Shown here piece by piece: positions 9,106 to 17,291 of a stretch of DNA of 17,291 nt. A program made the position numbers and the translations under genes. The notes beneath the pieces were generated by a model. It was given only the letters and a program-made list of their open reading frames with translations. It made no database searches and was not told the DNA's origin. Positions within the stretch are counted from its first letter, which is position 1. The number at the start of each line of letters is the position of its first letter. The DNA lies in the NCBI GenBank assembly GCA_027596945.1, contig JADGJH010000533.1:1-17291 (forward strand), in the 5' to 3' direction. The stretch is from Physocladia obscura. Its lineage: Eukaryota > Chytridiomycota > Chytridiomycetes > Chytridiales > Chytriomycetaceae.

Positions 9106-9740
9106 GGTAGATTTTGAAGGAGTCAAAAATAATTTCAAAAAAAGGATGAAATTCAAATAACTTTCTTGGCTATATGAACCGCAAATATTTTCTTTATCTT
9201 TTTCTCTTTAACGACCCACGTCTAGTGCTGTTGTTCCCCCTACCCTCCGCCCACTACGCAAACTTCGTGCCTGTTTTTTTTTGATTTTATTTTCGTGTTT
9301 CTCAATAAAATTGGCATTTGGGGTGTCTTGGCAACATCCCCGTCTGCCCGCGTTTTGCCCAACCTTATTCCTTGAACAATTTGACCCAGCCTGTTGATAT
9401 TTGAAGAAATCCGCGGAATCTGCTTTTTTACGCAAGCCAAACAGAAATTCAGAATCGCGAAATGAAAGCAACAAAACGGAATAATACCCAAAGCTGCCAG
9501 ATGAGAAGGATGAGGTAAAAGACTGTATTGGTCTATAATAGGGAAACTTGTTTATTAAAACCCAAAAAAGAGAAAGAGGAACGGTTTATGTTGAAGATGA
9601 AAAAACAAATAAAGAATGAGCTTTAAAAGAAGAAAGTTGACAAAGTGAAAAGAGCAATTTGGCAGTTATTAAACGCCTTCCTCTTTATTTGGAGAAAATG
9701 TAGTAAATTCAAACTACTAAATAAAAGTCAATTAAAAGTG

Positions 9741-12123
9741 ATGAGTTCGAGGGAAGTTCATCCTCCAAATAAGTTGGGAATCATTCGTTCATTCCTACGG
9801 CATGTCCGCAGATCGCAGCCATTCAGCTCAGCTGCAAATAATCCAAATAGTACGCAAGAATCTACTTCAACACTTTGTGAAACGTCGGTTTTGGATGAAA
9901 CTACTCCAAACGAAATAGATGATAATGACTTAAATGTCAAATTATGTGAGAATGCTTACAAATTCGAAGAGACTGGCTTGTTGCTGTCAGATGTAACGCT
10001 ACGACCAAGCATCAGCCCCTTCTATCTTCCCCCCAAACGCGCACCTCGAATTATGAACACCAATGTCGCGTCCGAAACTGATTCAACCAAAGAGTCTCAC
10101 GCGACCTCCCGCAATACAATTAAAAGTAATGTTGTATCTTTTTATTCGACAGCTCAAATGAAAAAATCCAGTTGGTAAAGAACAAGAATTATGTAATGCT
10201 AGCAACGAAGACAAAACATGGCTTCGTTCAATTCAAACCGAATCGACAGGAATTAAATTTCCTATGCAGTCCTGTACCTGTTTAGCAAATATCGACGGTT
10301 CAGCTGAAGCATCTCTTCTAGTTGCCGATTTAGTTATTCCGAATAATGAAAATAATTTACCTCAAACCGTTATTAAAACGATACAAGGCCATCGTATTGT
10401 TGGAGAGCATAAAGTTCCTGCGCCGCCTGTTGCTTTGGTTTATTTCTATCCTGACATCAATACCCAACCGCGTATTCCTGTTGTTGCTCTGGCTAGTGGG
10501 CCTAACGTATTTATGTACCATGCAAATACTCCATTTCAACGGTTCTCGTTGCCATGCTTAGTTCCTAACGCAAATGAAGCGGAAGTATGGGAAATATTAC
10601 GAGTAGCGATGGCAGCGTGTCTGAACACCGCAGCAAACGACTTCAAAAAAATTGAAGTTCTGGTTGACTTGAATATTATTGAATTCTGTTGGGAGAACTT
10701 AAATGAAATCAAACGACACGGTATTGATTTGACAGAAAGAAGTTTGCGCTTTTTGAATTTGAAAGATCCAAAAGCAAAGCAGCTTTTTATTAGTGATGAA
10801 GCGCTATCTCCTCTGGTGATTCAGGTAAATATGTGAACACAATCAGATTTTTTCTTATCTATGCAAAGTCGGAAATTAGTTGTATGACTGTCATGTACCG
10901 AAACAGTGATGCAGCTGACGCACAAGGAATGCTCGTGATTGGAAATAATGAAAAGATTATTTATATTGTCAGTCCACCTGGATATTCAATCATTGAAAAA
11001 TTTTCAGTTGTCAGCCCGATTGCCAATATTGCAGTGCACGGATTTTATGAAAATGAATTTGTTCTTGGAGTTGTTGGCAAAGACAGAAACTTAACCTTCA
11101 TCAGCAGGTATTTGATTTAAATTCAGCTGTAAATTTGAATTGAACAAAAAGTTATCAGAACGATTGTTCAAAACATTGGATATTTAGAAACTTTAGCAGT
11201 TGGAATTGTTGCAATTCAAACAGAATTTATAATTGCTCTGATGAACAAGAAAATTGTTTCCTATTCCCTGATCGAAGTTTGTTTCTATTTTTTATCTATA
11301 TTATTATTATACTTATGCGGGTAATAATATAATTAGAAAAAATTTTTGAGTTCAAAAATAATGCCATCAGCTGTTTTGGCAATCGAGAAAATGTCACAAC
11401 AAATGCTTGTTGGATATGCGGTTGCTCTTGAAAATAAAGAAGTTCGAATTTATATGCGGAACCAGCTGGTGTCAGTAATTGCAACTGATGTCAGTTTTTA
11501 TATTATTATTACTTTTTCAATTTTCAAAGTTTGAATTCACAACAGAAACAGATATTTGCACTGAAATTTGGAAATTTTGGAAGAGATTCAGGGTGTTTGG
11601 CAATGATTAAATCATCTGGAGAATTGGATGTGAGAATACTGCGCCGTCATGCACTCTTGAACGAATTGACAGAAAATGAAGTTATTGAGGATACATCAAA
11701 AAAATCGAACATTCATCTGGATAGAAATGAAAAAACTAGTTCTATTTCCAATGATATAAAGTTTGGAGTGAAAGTATTTATGTCTTCGTTTGAAATTTCT
11801 GTGTTTATTATTATTAACCATTTGCTTTTCAGGTCAACGGGATAGCCCCATCGTTCAAAGTCACCGTAACTCTCGCGAACATAGGACTAATTGATTCTTT
11901 TAGAATCTATTTAACTTTTTGCGCCGATCCAAATATTTATCAAATTGAATTTCCAGCATTTGAGTTGGGTCTATCAAAAGGACAAAAGATAGAACGGGAA
12001 ACACTCATTCATCTCATTAGCCAAGAAACAAGTGGCATCTTTGTTCCTCAAGTAAATTCAGGAGTTAAAATTGTTGTATTTACTGATAAGCAAATACTTT
12101 TTCACACAACAATTTTGAATTGA
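9741..12123 (+). CDS. BBS1: BBSome subunit BBS1
   Basis: Seven exons: 9741-10125, 10172-10824, 10869-11107, 11159-11276, 11337-11489, 11546-11773 and 11833-12123, giving 688 codons before the stop. Introns are 46, 44, 51, 60, 56 and 59 nt; all start with GT and end in AG. Match to BBS1 family proteins (recalled, not searched) is clear in order: TWLRSI, CTCLANIDGSAEASLLVADL, VVALASGPNVFMYHANTPF, FSLPCLVPN, LTERSLRFLNL, GMLVIGNNEKIIYIV, KIMPSAVLAIEKM, ALENKEVRIYMRNQLVSVI, ALKFGNFGRDSGCL, DVRILRRHALL, and the C-terminal APSFKVTVTLANIG domain. These form the beta-propeller and C-terminal GAE-like domain that recruit cargo and the GTPase ARL6 in ciliary membrane traffic. The first exon is a 128-residue Ser/Thr/Asn-rich extension with no counterpart in BBS1; this start and the 46-nt intron behind it are the least certain part. 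The segment between propeller and C-terminal domain is about 45 residues shorter than I recall for human BBS1. Confidence 0.88.
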
Positions 12124-12233
12124 ATCTCATCCTTGTCAGAAATTTTTTTTTTTTTCCCTGGCAACTGTTATAGAAATGCAATTTATTGATAAGATTCAAA
12201 AAAATATTGATACGAAAATAATACAAAATTATA

Positions 12234-12515
12234 ACAAAAGATAATTCAAACTCTAAAAAAAACTCCGTTTTTCTTTTTGCCCCCAACAAACTGCTAATCA
12301 ACAAGAAAACTTACCCTCTCACAAACGTAAATGCAAATACTCATAACTTTTGCGGCCACCACGTATTTCTGTCTGGAAAACTCTCGCCTGCTGCTGGGGA
12401 GTCTTTCCTCAAGAAGTTGATTCATGCTACTGCTGAAAGACGCCTAGTCATTGAAAGCCCAGATGATGTTCATGAGGAGTTTATAGCTGAGGAGAATGAA
12501 GCATTTGAGAAGTAA
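12234..12515 (+). other. Orphan open frame, unrecognised (possible exon or relic)
   Basis: A stop-free plus-strand frame of 93 codons with no ATG, ending in TAA at 12513-12515. From about 12346 the base composition rises in G+C, and the peptide looks protein-like: FCGHHVFLSGKLSPAAG, ESFLKKLIHATAERRLVIES, PDDVHEEFIAEENEAFEK. It begins 111 nt behind the BBS1 stop, and BBS1 already has a complete C-terminus, so it is not part of that gene. CpG is present here, unlike in the DNA to the right. It may be the last exon of a lost gene or a fragment of a mobile element. Confidence 0.3.
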
Positions 12516-12659
12516 TTTCTGGCAAATGTGGACTCAATTGATAAATTAATGGAAACAAATTATGAATAAAGAATACTTATTTACTTCAATTGATTAATTA
12601 AATAAATAAAAATGATCTCAAATAAATAGATAAATATTCATTTAAAAAGTTTGGTTTAT

Positions 12660-13480
12660 TTATTTTTCTGCCAACTTATTCACCATTAATTGAATTAATT
12701 TCATGTTTTGGCCAAGTTCAAACTGCATTTGCCAGTGCTCAGCCTTTCTGCCACCAATTTTGCTATTTGTTGCTCATTTTCCAGTCATGCCTGTTCCAAC
12801 TTTTCTGTAGGTTCACTTTCAAGCTTGGCTTGTTCAATTTTGAACTTAACCTCCTCCAATATTAGTCAGCACTCTTTCAGGTGCTTGATTCTTTGACTTA
12901 TTTACTACTGTTGCAATCCTTAAGATCCGTATTAAAGATGTTATGATATTCGCTAACAAATTCCTTCTATATAATTTTATGTGTAATAATATGCAATTGC
13001 TGAATCAACTTCTGTGGCTTTCTTGTATGCATGCTTCTGCCAAGGATGTACAAAAATCAGCAACTGAGCATTTTGTTGGCATATCCTCTTAATCATTGCT
13101 AACATTGTTGCTTGAATTACTTGATTCTTTTTCACACTTATCCCCAGAAAATGAAAATGTACAATGAATAAGAAAGGCTCACCATTACCATGTGAGTATT
13201 TGCTGTTCCAATTTGCTAATTCCACAAGGAGGCCAAACTTTTCAACTGTGGCTTCAAATTTGTCAAGAGCATATTTACCATCTCTGAGAACTGCTGTTCT
13301 CTTAATGTTTTGCTTAAAAATATTCCAGATTCTTTGGAAGACCTCTTCAACATCATCCTCCTCCACATCACATTTGCCATTCTCTCCTCATTTTTTAAAT
13401 TTTTTTTGATCTTTTGATTGATGGCTGCAGTGTCAGTCTGTATGCTTTTAGCATTTCAAATAAAAACTAGGATTTGAATT
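12660..13480 (-). pseudogene. Decayed coding relic A with coiled-coil end
   Basis: Read on the minus strand, this region gives protein-like stretches in shifting frames. The first is SIQTDTAAINQKIKKNLKNE then ERMAN (from about 13450). A frameshift leads to EEDDVEEVFQRIWNIFKQ, KYALDKFEATVEKFGLLVEL and ANWNSKYSHG. The downstream end is a Lys/Glu-rich coiled-coil type sequence (ILEEVKFKIEQAKLESEP, LENEQQIAKLVAER) with two in-frame TGA codons. A final frameshift precedes AEHWQMQFELG, MKLIQLMVNKLAEK and a TAA at 12660-12662. I do not recognise the family. Coiled-coil C-termini of this kind occur in element-encoded DNA-binding proteins, but that is only a guess. Confidence 0.5.
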
Positions 13481-13536
13481 TTGAAAACTCAGAAGTGAGA
13501 TATTGGGTAAAAGACTCACAATCCATTCATTTTTAT

Positions 13537-13666
13537 ACAAATGCAAATATCAATATAAATTGTATTTCTTCTTTTATATATAAAAGAACTTGATGGATTC
13601 AAGTTAGAAATTTTCATATTTTTTGAACTGCATTATTGACTTAGCCACAAGTCAGCATTTTCAACA
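13537..13666. repeat. Inverted repeat, left arm
   Basis: About 130 nt that match, in inverted orientation and with small gaps, the sequence at 17131-17264. Exact cores include 20 nt at 13586-13605 (matching 17188-17207), 10 nt at 13638-13647 (17151-17160), and TCAGCA and TCAACA blocks at the inner end. The 20-nt core contains a palindrome with AACTTGA and TCAAGTT arms. Confidence 0.8.
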
Positions 13667-14141
13667 GCAAATCGACAAGTCTGATATTGCAAAAAAAAAG
13701 TGAAATCAATCAAATTACAGCTGGCCTGCATCAAGCTTATATATTATTCACTATCAAAAGATTAAAACTTTGGCAATTCAAATTTAGAATTTCAGAACAT
13801 AATTAGAATATAAATTAGATTCTTTTCAATATTTTTCTCAGAAAACAGGACAATTTGAAATGGAAGGTTTTGAATACTGATTGCAATGTTAAAGTATAAA
13901 TGAATAAGAATTGTCATGATGGAGGTATTACTGGATTTTTGAATTGTGTATTTCATAATCAAACAGAGGATATAGACAACTAAAATTCAGCACAAAATTT
14001 AGGTGATAATTTCAGAGATAATATTTCTGTGAATTTTATAAATAACTTCTGCAAAACTCAATCAAAGAGAAAAATGAAAAAACATGCATGCAAACTTAAA
14101 AATTGTCTAAATTTAACAAAAACTATGTTTTTTATTACTTT

Positions 14142-14162
14142 TGAATGAATGAATGAATGAAT
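14142..14162. repeat. (TGAA)5 microsatellite
   Basis: Five perfect TGAA units within the CpG-poor domain. Confidence 0.9.
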
Positions 14163-14276
14163 CAGGGATTAACTTAATCTGCAAATATTTATTATTCAAA
14201 TTCATCACATTATATTAAATTGGAATGCATTATTTGGTTTTCAAATATTTTATAACCATATATAAAGGAGCTACAT

Positions 14277-14724
14277 ATGTTTCCGTTTCCAAATATTCAT
14301 ACATTCATTGCCTTCCACTATGATGTTCACAATCAATCCAAAATGGCTGCAATGAACCAAACTCACAAAGATGCGATTTGGAAATTTGTCATCAAAAAGA
14401 AATCATTGCCACTGAAAATAATTGTTTTGTTGTTCAACTATCACTTATATCTTGATGAATTAATAGCAGCTCTTTGATTTTGCAACTGTCAAAGAGGGAT
14501 CTGAATTTGATGAAGAAACCAAAAAAGTACTTCCTAATTTCCACAGCTGTCAATAAATCCAGGAGGATATACCAAAATACCTTCTGCCTAAGTTTTTTGA
14601 TTGCATTGTCCTTTTTATCATAGAATTCAACTTGGTGATTAAATCAAACAAACTCAAATTAGCCTCAGGCTGTTATGCTGAAAACATTATTGAACACAGA
14701 ATAAAGTTTTTGAAAAACCAGTAA
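14277..14724 (+). pseudogene. Decayed coding relic B
   Basis: An ATG-started frame reads MNQTHKDAIWKFVIKKKSLP and FNYHLYLDELIAAL, then hits TGA at about 14475. A one-base shift continues as FDFATVKEGSEFDEETKK and VLPNFHS, then meets a stop. The frame that opens at about 14563 runs on as EDIPKYLLPKFFDCIVLFII, KLKLASGCYAENIIEHR and IKFLKNQ to TAA at 14722-14724. This reads as one former protein broken by small indels. I recognise no family. Confidence 0.4.
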
Positions 14725-15185
14725 GATTTAATTAAGGAGCTGTAATCTGACTAAGTGTTCAGTTATTTACATAGCTTTATAATTTCTTTTGAACAGAAAA
14801 AAAGTGAGTTCCTCCTTTTGTTGATTTGCCATGTACAACAAGGGGTTTTAGAGATGATACAATTTTATTGATTTGTTGTGACTATCTCAGATAAGAAACC
14901 AACAGTTTTTATACGTTTTCCAGTGTCTTGGTGGCAACTTGGCTTGATTGGTCACCTGGTATCTTAGCTCAATGGCAAATGCTCTATTTGTCACTTTTGG
15001 TGATACCAGTGGTGTCTTTAATCAAGATCCTGATAGGTAGAGTGAGGGTTTCATTTATTTTTAATCTGTTATCTGTTCTTTTCAGTCATCTGACCTAATT
15101 CCCATTTATTTTGTTTTCTTTCTGCGCATTTGCTCCTGCTGTTTTATATCTCCATTTTTTTTTAGTGAAATCAATTTTATTTTCA

Positions 15186-15471
15186 TTAGGCTTGTGCCTG
15201 ATTCCCAATTTTATACTTAAGGTGAGCAATTCTCCAATAATTACTGCCAAGTGTCTTATCAGTAATTATTAGATTATCTCGCTTTGCCTGATCTCCTTTG
15301 TCAATCTCTGTTGCTTGCCATTTGCAACAATACAAAGGGGCACCTTGTCAAGTGTGTTTTTTGATCTACGTTGAATACCCATACTGGAACACCTTTGAAT
15401 TGAAGCCAGATATTTTTGCATTGTCAATAACAAGCTGTGTTGGTTTTTCACATGGAGGAGGAACTGTAGAA
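15186..15471 (-). pseudogene. Decayed coding relic C
   Basis: A minus-strand frame of about 95 codons broken by one TAG and one TGA. It reads PPPCEKPTQLVIDNAKISGF, NSKVFQYGYS, then after the stops QGAPLYCCKWQATEIDKGDQ, AKRDNLIITDKTLG and SNYWRIAHLKYKIGNQAQA, ending in TAA at 15186-15188. A CTTCTACAG just upstream (about 15464-15472) could have been a 3' splice site. The family is not recognised. The long protein-like reading through two stops favours a relic over chance. Confidence 0.4.
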
Positions 15472-16421
15472 GCTTGATAGTAGATCAGAATTAGGGGTAG
15501 AATTTGTGCTTTATTTTAAGAATATATTTTCACAGAAAAGAAATCAAAGCCCTTTTTAAATCATTGAATTTGAAATACTATTCCACTTCAGATTCAGTTT
15601 GAAATATATTTCTTTGGATTTGGGCTCCTTTGTTTTTTTCTGAATTTGTCTTCACAATGACAAACTCATGACACATGTTTTTTGTCTTAAAAATTATTTT
15701 GGCAAAATTATTAAGACTATGTTATGTGTGTGTATTATCAATAGTCAGTCAAGACAGATTAAATTATTTATTATGTTCAGTTGCTTTATTTTATTGACTT
15801 GTTGCTGTCTTGAATTTTTTAAAACTTTCATAAAAACTTTCACACAATGTTGGTTTGACACAAGTGAATTTGCCCACTCTTAGTTTGTTTGTGTCCAGCA
15901 CATAACTATCTATGGGACTGTCATGCAAATGTCATTTCCTCTCTTTGTCTTTGATATTTGTTTTGATGATTAACCATAATCACAAAACAAACATGTTCTA
16001 ATTTCTAAACTGTTCAGGTCTAACTTTTGGCTTAATGGCATACAAATGCCAAGAGCCTGCTAATCTACTACTCAAGCCATGCTTTTGCACAGAATGTATC
16101 TATTCTAAGGTTCTGAATCCTATTTGAAAGAGAAACTTCCAATAAATGTAGTGATTACTTTTATTGTTAACCAGTTGTAATTATTATTATTTTCAATGTT
16201 GCTTTGTTGTTTCAGGACAATCAAATGCATTGTGTTAGTAACAATTAAGAAATTATGTTTTTCCTTTTTTGATTACAATACAGACATACCTAATTGGTCA
16301 CATATTTCTACTTCTGGACTTCCTTGCAAAATGAATCAATCTTTTACAGCAGGTTGTGTAAAAGTTGTCCAAATAAATTTTTCACAACTTGATTTTCAAC
16401 TTCATTTTCAACTTGAAAAAA

Positions 16422-17225
16422 ATGAGTGATGACAATGATACTGAAAGAGTTTTGTCTGAAATCAATGGAACAAATTGCAAAAAGGTTTCTGGAGTGGTGA
16501 CACTGACAGCAATGAAAAGGGGGTGGAAAGGATAAAATCAACAAGGGCATTCTAATTACCAGTGTCATGAAGTGGTCATTAGGTTATGTGAAGGTAATGT
16601 GATCAATTTGCAATACTTTATTGATCAACAGTGTTTATAGGATGCAATATGCACCTTATTTCAGAAAAAAAGCAAGCCAATTGCAAGAATCACATCCCTG
16701 ATGACCAATCAACAGTAAAGGGGCAGGAACTTTTGACAAACAGCAATTTTTGTGCCTTTTTCAATAAAATACGCCAATGAAAAGACTTGTAGTCTTGGGT
16801 ATTTACTGTTGAGTTTGGATCCTCCAGCAACAATATTGTAGCACTTTCAATAGCTACCAAACAAGTGTCTTTAACCCTGAACCTTAACACAAAGCGGCTT
16901 GTTCTAAACAGTCTCAACAATGATCAATAAAGCACATTCTATTTTTAATACTGCTACCCCTCAGAAAACTGGCTCTTGCACATCTGGTGCAGAATCTGGA
17001 ATTGAAAATATAGATGACACTCTTGATTTTGAAGAAGTGGAAAAATTATTTAGCCTTCATCAACAGGACCAAAAGCTTTAATTTGGAAAGATGAAATTGG
17101 AAATTCTCGTTGCTTTGAAGGTGCCATTCTTGTTGAATAGTGCTGATTTTTGGCTAAGTCATGCATTTGAAACATATCAGGTTTTTCAACTTGAATCCAT
17201 CAAGTTCCTTAGTATACAAAAGTAG
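16422..17225 (+). pseudogene. Decayed coding relic D (several fragments)
   Basis: Three plus-strand pieces lie in a row. At 16422 an ATG opens MSDDNDTERVLSEINGTN; the reading then shifts frame (SGDTDSNEKGVERIKSTR). At 16920-17081 a 53-codon frame reads MINKAHSIFNTATPQKTG and GIENIDDTLDFEEVEKLFSL. At 17091-17225 a 44-codon frame reads MKLEILVALKVPFLLNSADF and WLSHAFETYQVFQLESIKFL. The last piece runs into the right repeat arm. The left arm, read on the minus strand, gives a related but broken peptide (VENADLWLSQ ... LESIKFF). The pieces may be remains of exons of one gene. No family is recognised. Confidence 0.35.
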
Positions 17226-17264
17226 AAATAAACTTTATATATATATATTAATATTTACATTTGT
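17131..17264. repeat. Inverted repeat, right arm
   Basis: About 134 nt, the partner of 13537-13666 in opposite orientation. Similarity stops sharply at the inner ends (13666 and 17131). At the outer end it fades into AT repeats near the window border, so the full extent is unknown. Confidence 0.8.
17236..17248. repeat. (AT)n microsatellite
   Basis: A short alternating A/T run. It makes the right arm longer than the left arm here. Confidence 0.8.
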
Positions 17265-17270
17265 AAAGAA

Positions 17271-17291
17271 TATATATATATATATATATAT
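17271..17291. repeat. (AT)n microsatellite at the window edge
   Basis: An alternating A/T run of 21 nt that continues to the end of the window. It could be the edge of an assembled contig, since such runs often break assemblies. Confidence 0.85.

Larger units (their letters stand above)
9056..9740. other. Divergent intergenic region with a G+C-richer block
   Basis: About 685 nt between the start codons of CAP gene 3 (minus) and BBS1 (plus). Next to CAP3 lies a tandem TTTTTGA tract. The block 9205-9500 is clearly richer in C and G than its flanks and has two overlapping minus-strand frames of 80-90 codons without family motifs. Before BBS1, an upstream ATG at 9588 opens a 12-codon frame ending at 9626. 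Confidence 0.5.
12516..17291. other. CpG-depleted domain of decayed elements
   Basis: No intact gene is seen in 4.8 kb. The DNA is about as A+T-rich as other intergenic parts but almost lacks CpG (12 by eye in 12541-17291). TpG and CpA are common. It contains broken coding relics on both strands, one inverted repeat pair and simple repeats, listed separately. The rest (notably 13670-14270, 14730-15180 and 15480-16420) shows nothing I can name. Confidence 0.6.

Noticed and set aside
12708..12896. A 62-codon plus-strand frame at the coiled-coil relic
   Set aside because: It is the antisense shadow of relic A, whose minus-strand reading is much more protein-like.
1..17291. CRISPR arrays, rRNA genes, bacterial operons or phage-like gene order
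   Set aside because: No regularly spaced repeats, no rRNA-like conserved stretches, and clear spliceosomal introns with eukaryotic gene families instead.

Overview
The window looks like nuclear DNA of a zoosporic, chytrid-like fungus. This is inference from gene content and gene structure. It carries genes with many very short spliceosomal introns (44-134 nt), secreted Ser/Thr-rich CAP proteins and a GPI-anchored DOMON protein of fungal style. It also carries a clear BBS1 gene, a subunit of the ciliary BBSome, which is only expected in organisms with a cilium or flagellum. Non-coding DNA is A+T-rich with long A and T runs.

Left part (1-9,055): a cluster of four genes for predicted secreted or surface proteins. 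Two neighbouring paralogues on the minus strand (937-2099 and 2732-3834) share one plan: a signal-peptide exon ending in AKKC, a Thr/Ala/Pro-rich linker and a CAP (SCP/PR-1) domain. About 2.4 kb of empty A+T-rich DNA follows. Then comes a plus-strand DOMON-domain gene with a GPI-type tail (6243-7197), converging with a third, more divergent CAP gene on the minus strand (7730-9055). The third CAP protein has its own N-terminal four-cysteine module and a very long Thr-rich linker. All three CAP domains carry Gln where the family motif GENL has the conserved Glu. The middle gene is extremely G+C-rich compared with its sister.

Middle part (9,056-12,123): a divergent intergenic region with a G+C-richer, unexplained block, then a seven-exon BBS1 gene on the plus strand, probably 688 codons. 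Its introns are 44-60 nt long.

Right part (12,124-17,291): first an orphan G+C-richer open frame (12234-12515) that I cannot identify. Then about 4.75 kb almost without CpG: 12 CpG by eye in 12541-17291, against about 10 in the 360 nt of 3961-4320, which is also A+T-rich. This domain holds several broken protein-coding relics on both strands and a pair of inverted repeats (13537-13666 and 17131-17264). The pattern fits old mobile or multicopy elements decayed by deamination of methylated CpG.

How the genes work together: the CAP and DOMON products would act at or outside the cell surface. BBS1 is unrelated to them and works in flagellar membrane traffic. I see no rRNA or convincing tRNA gene, no CRISPR array and no operon.
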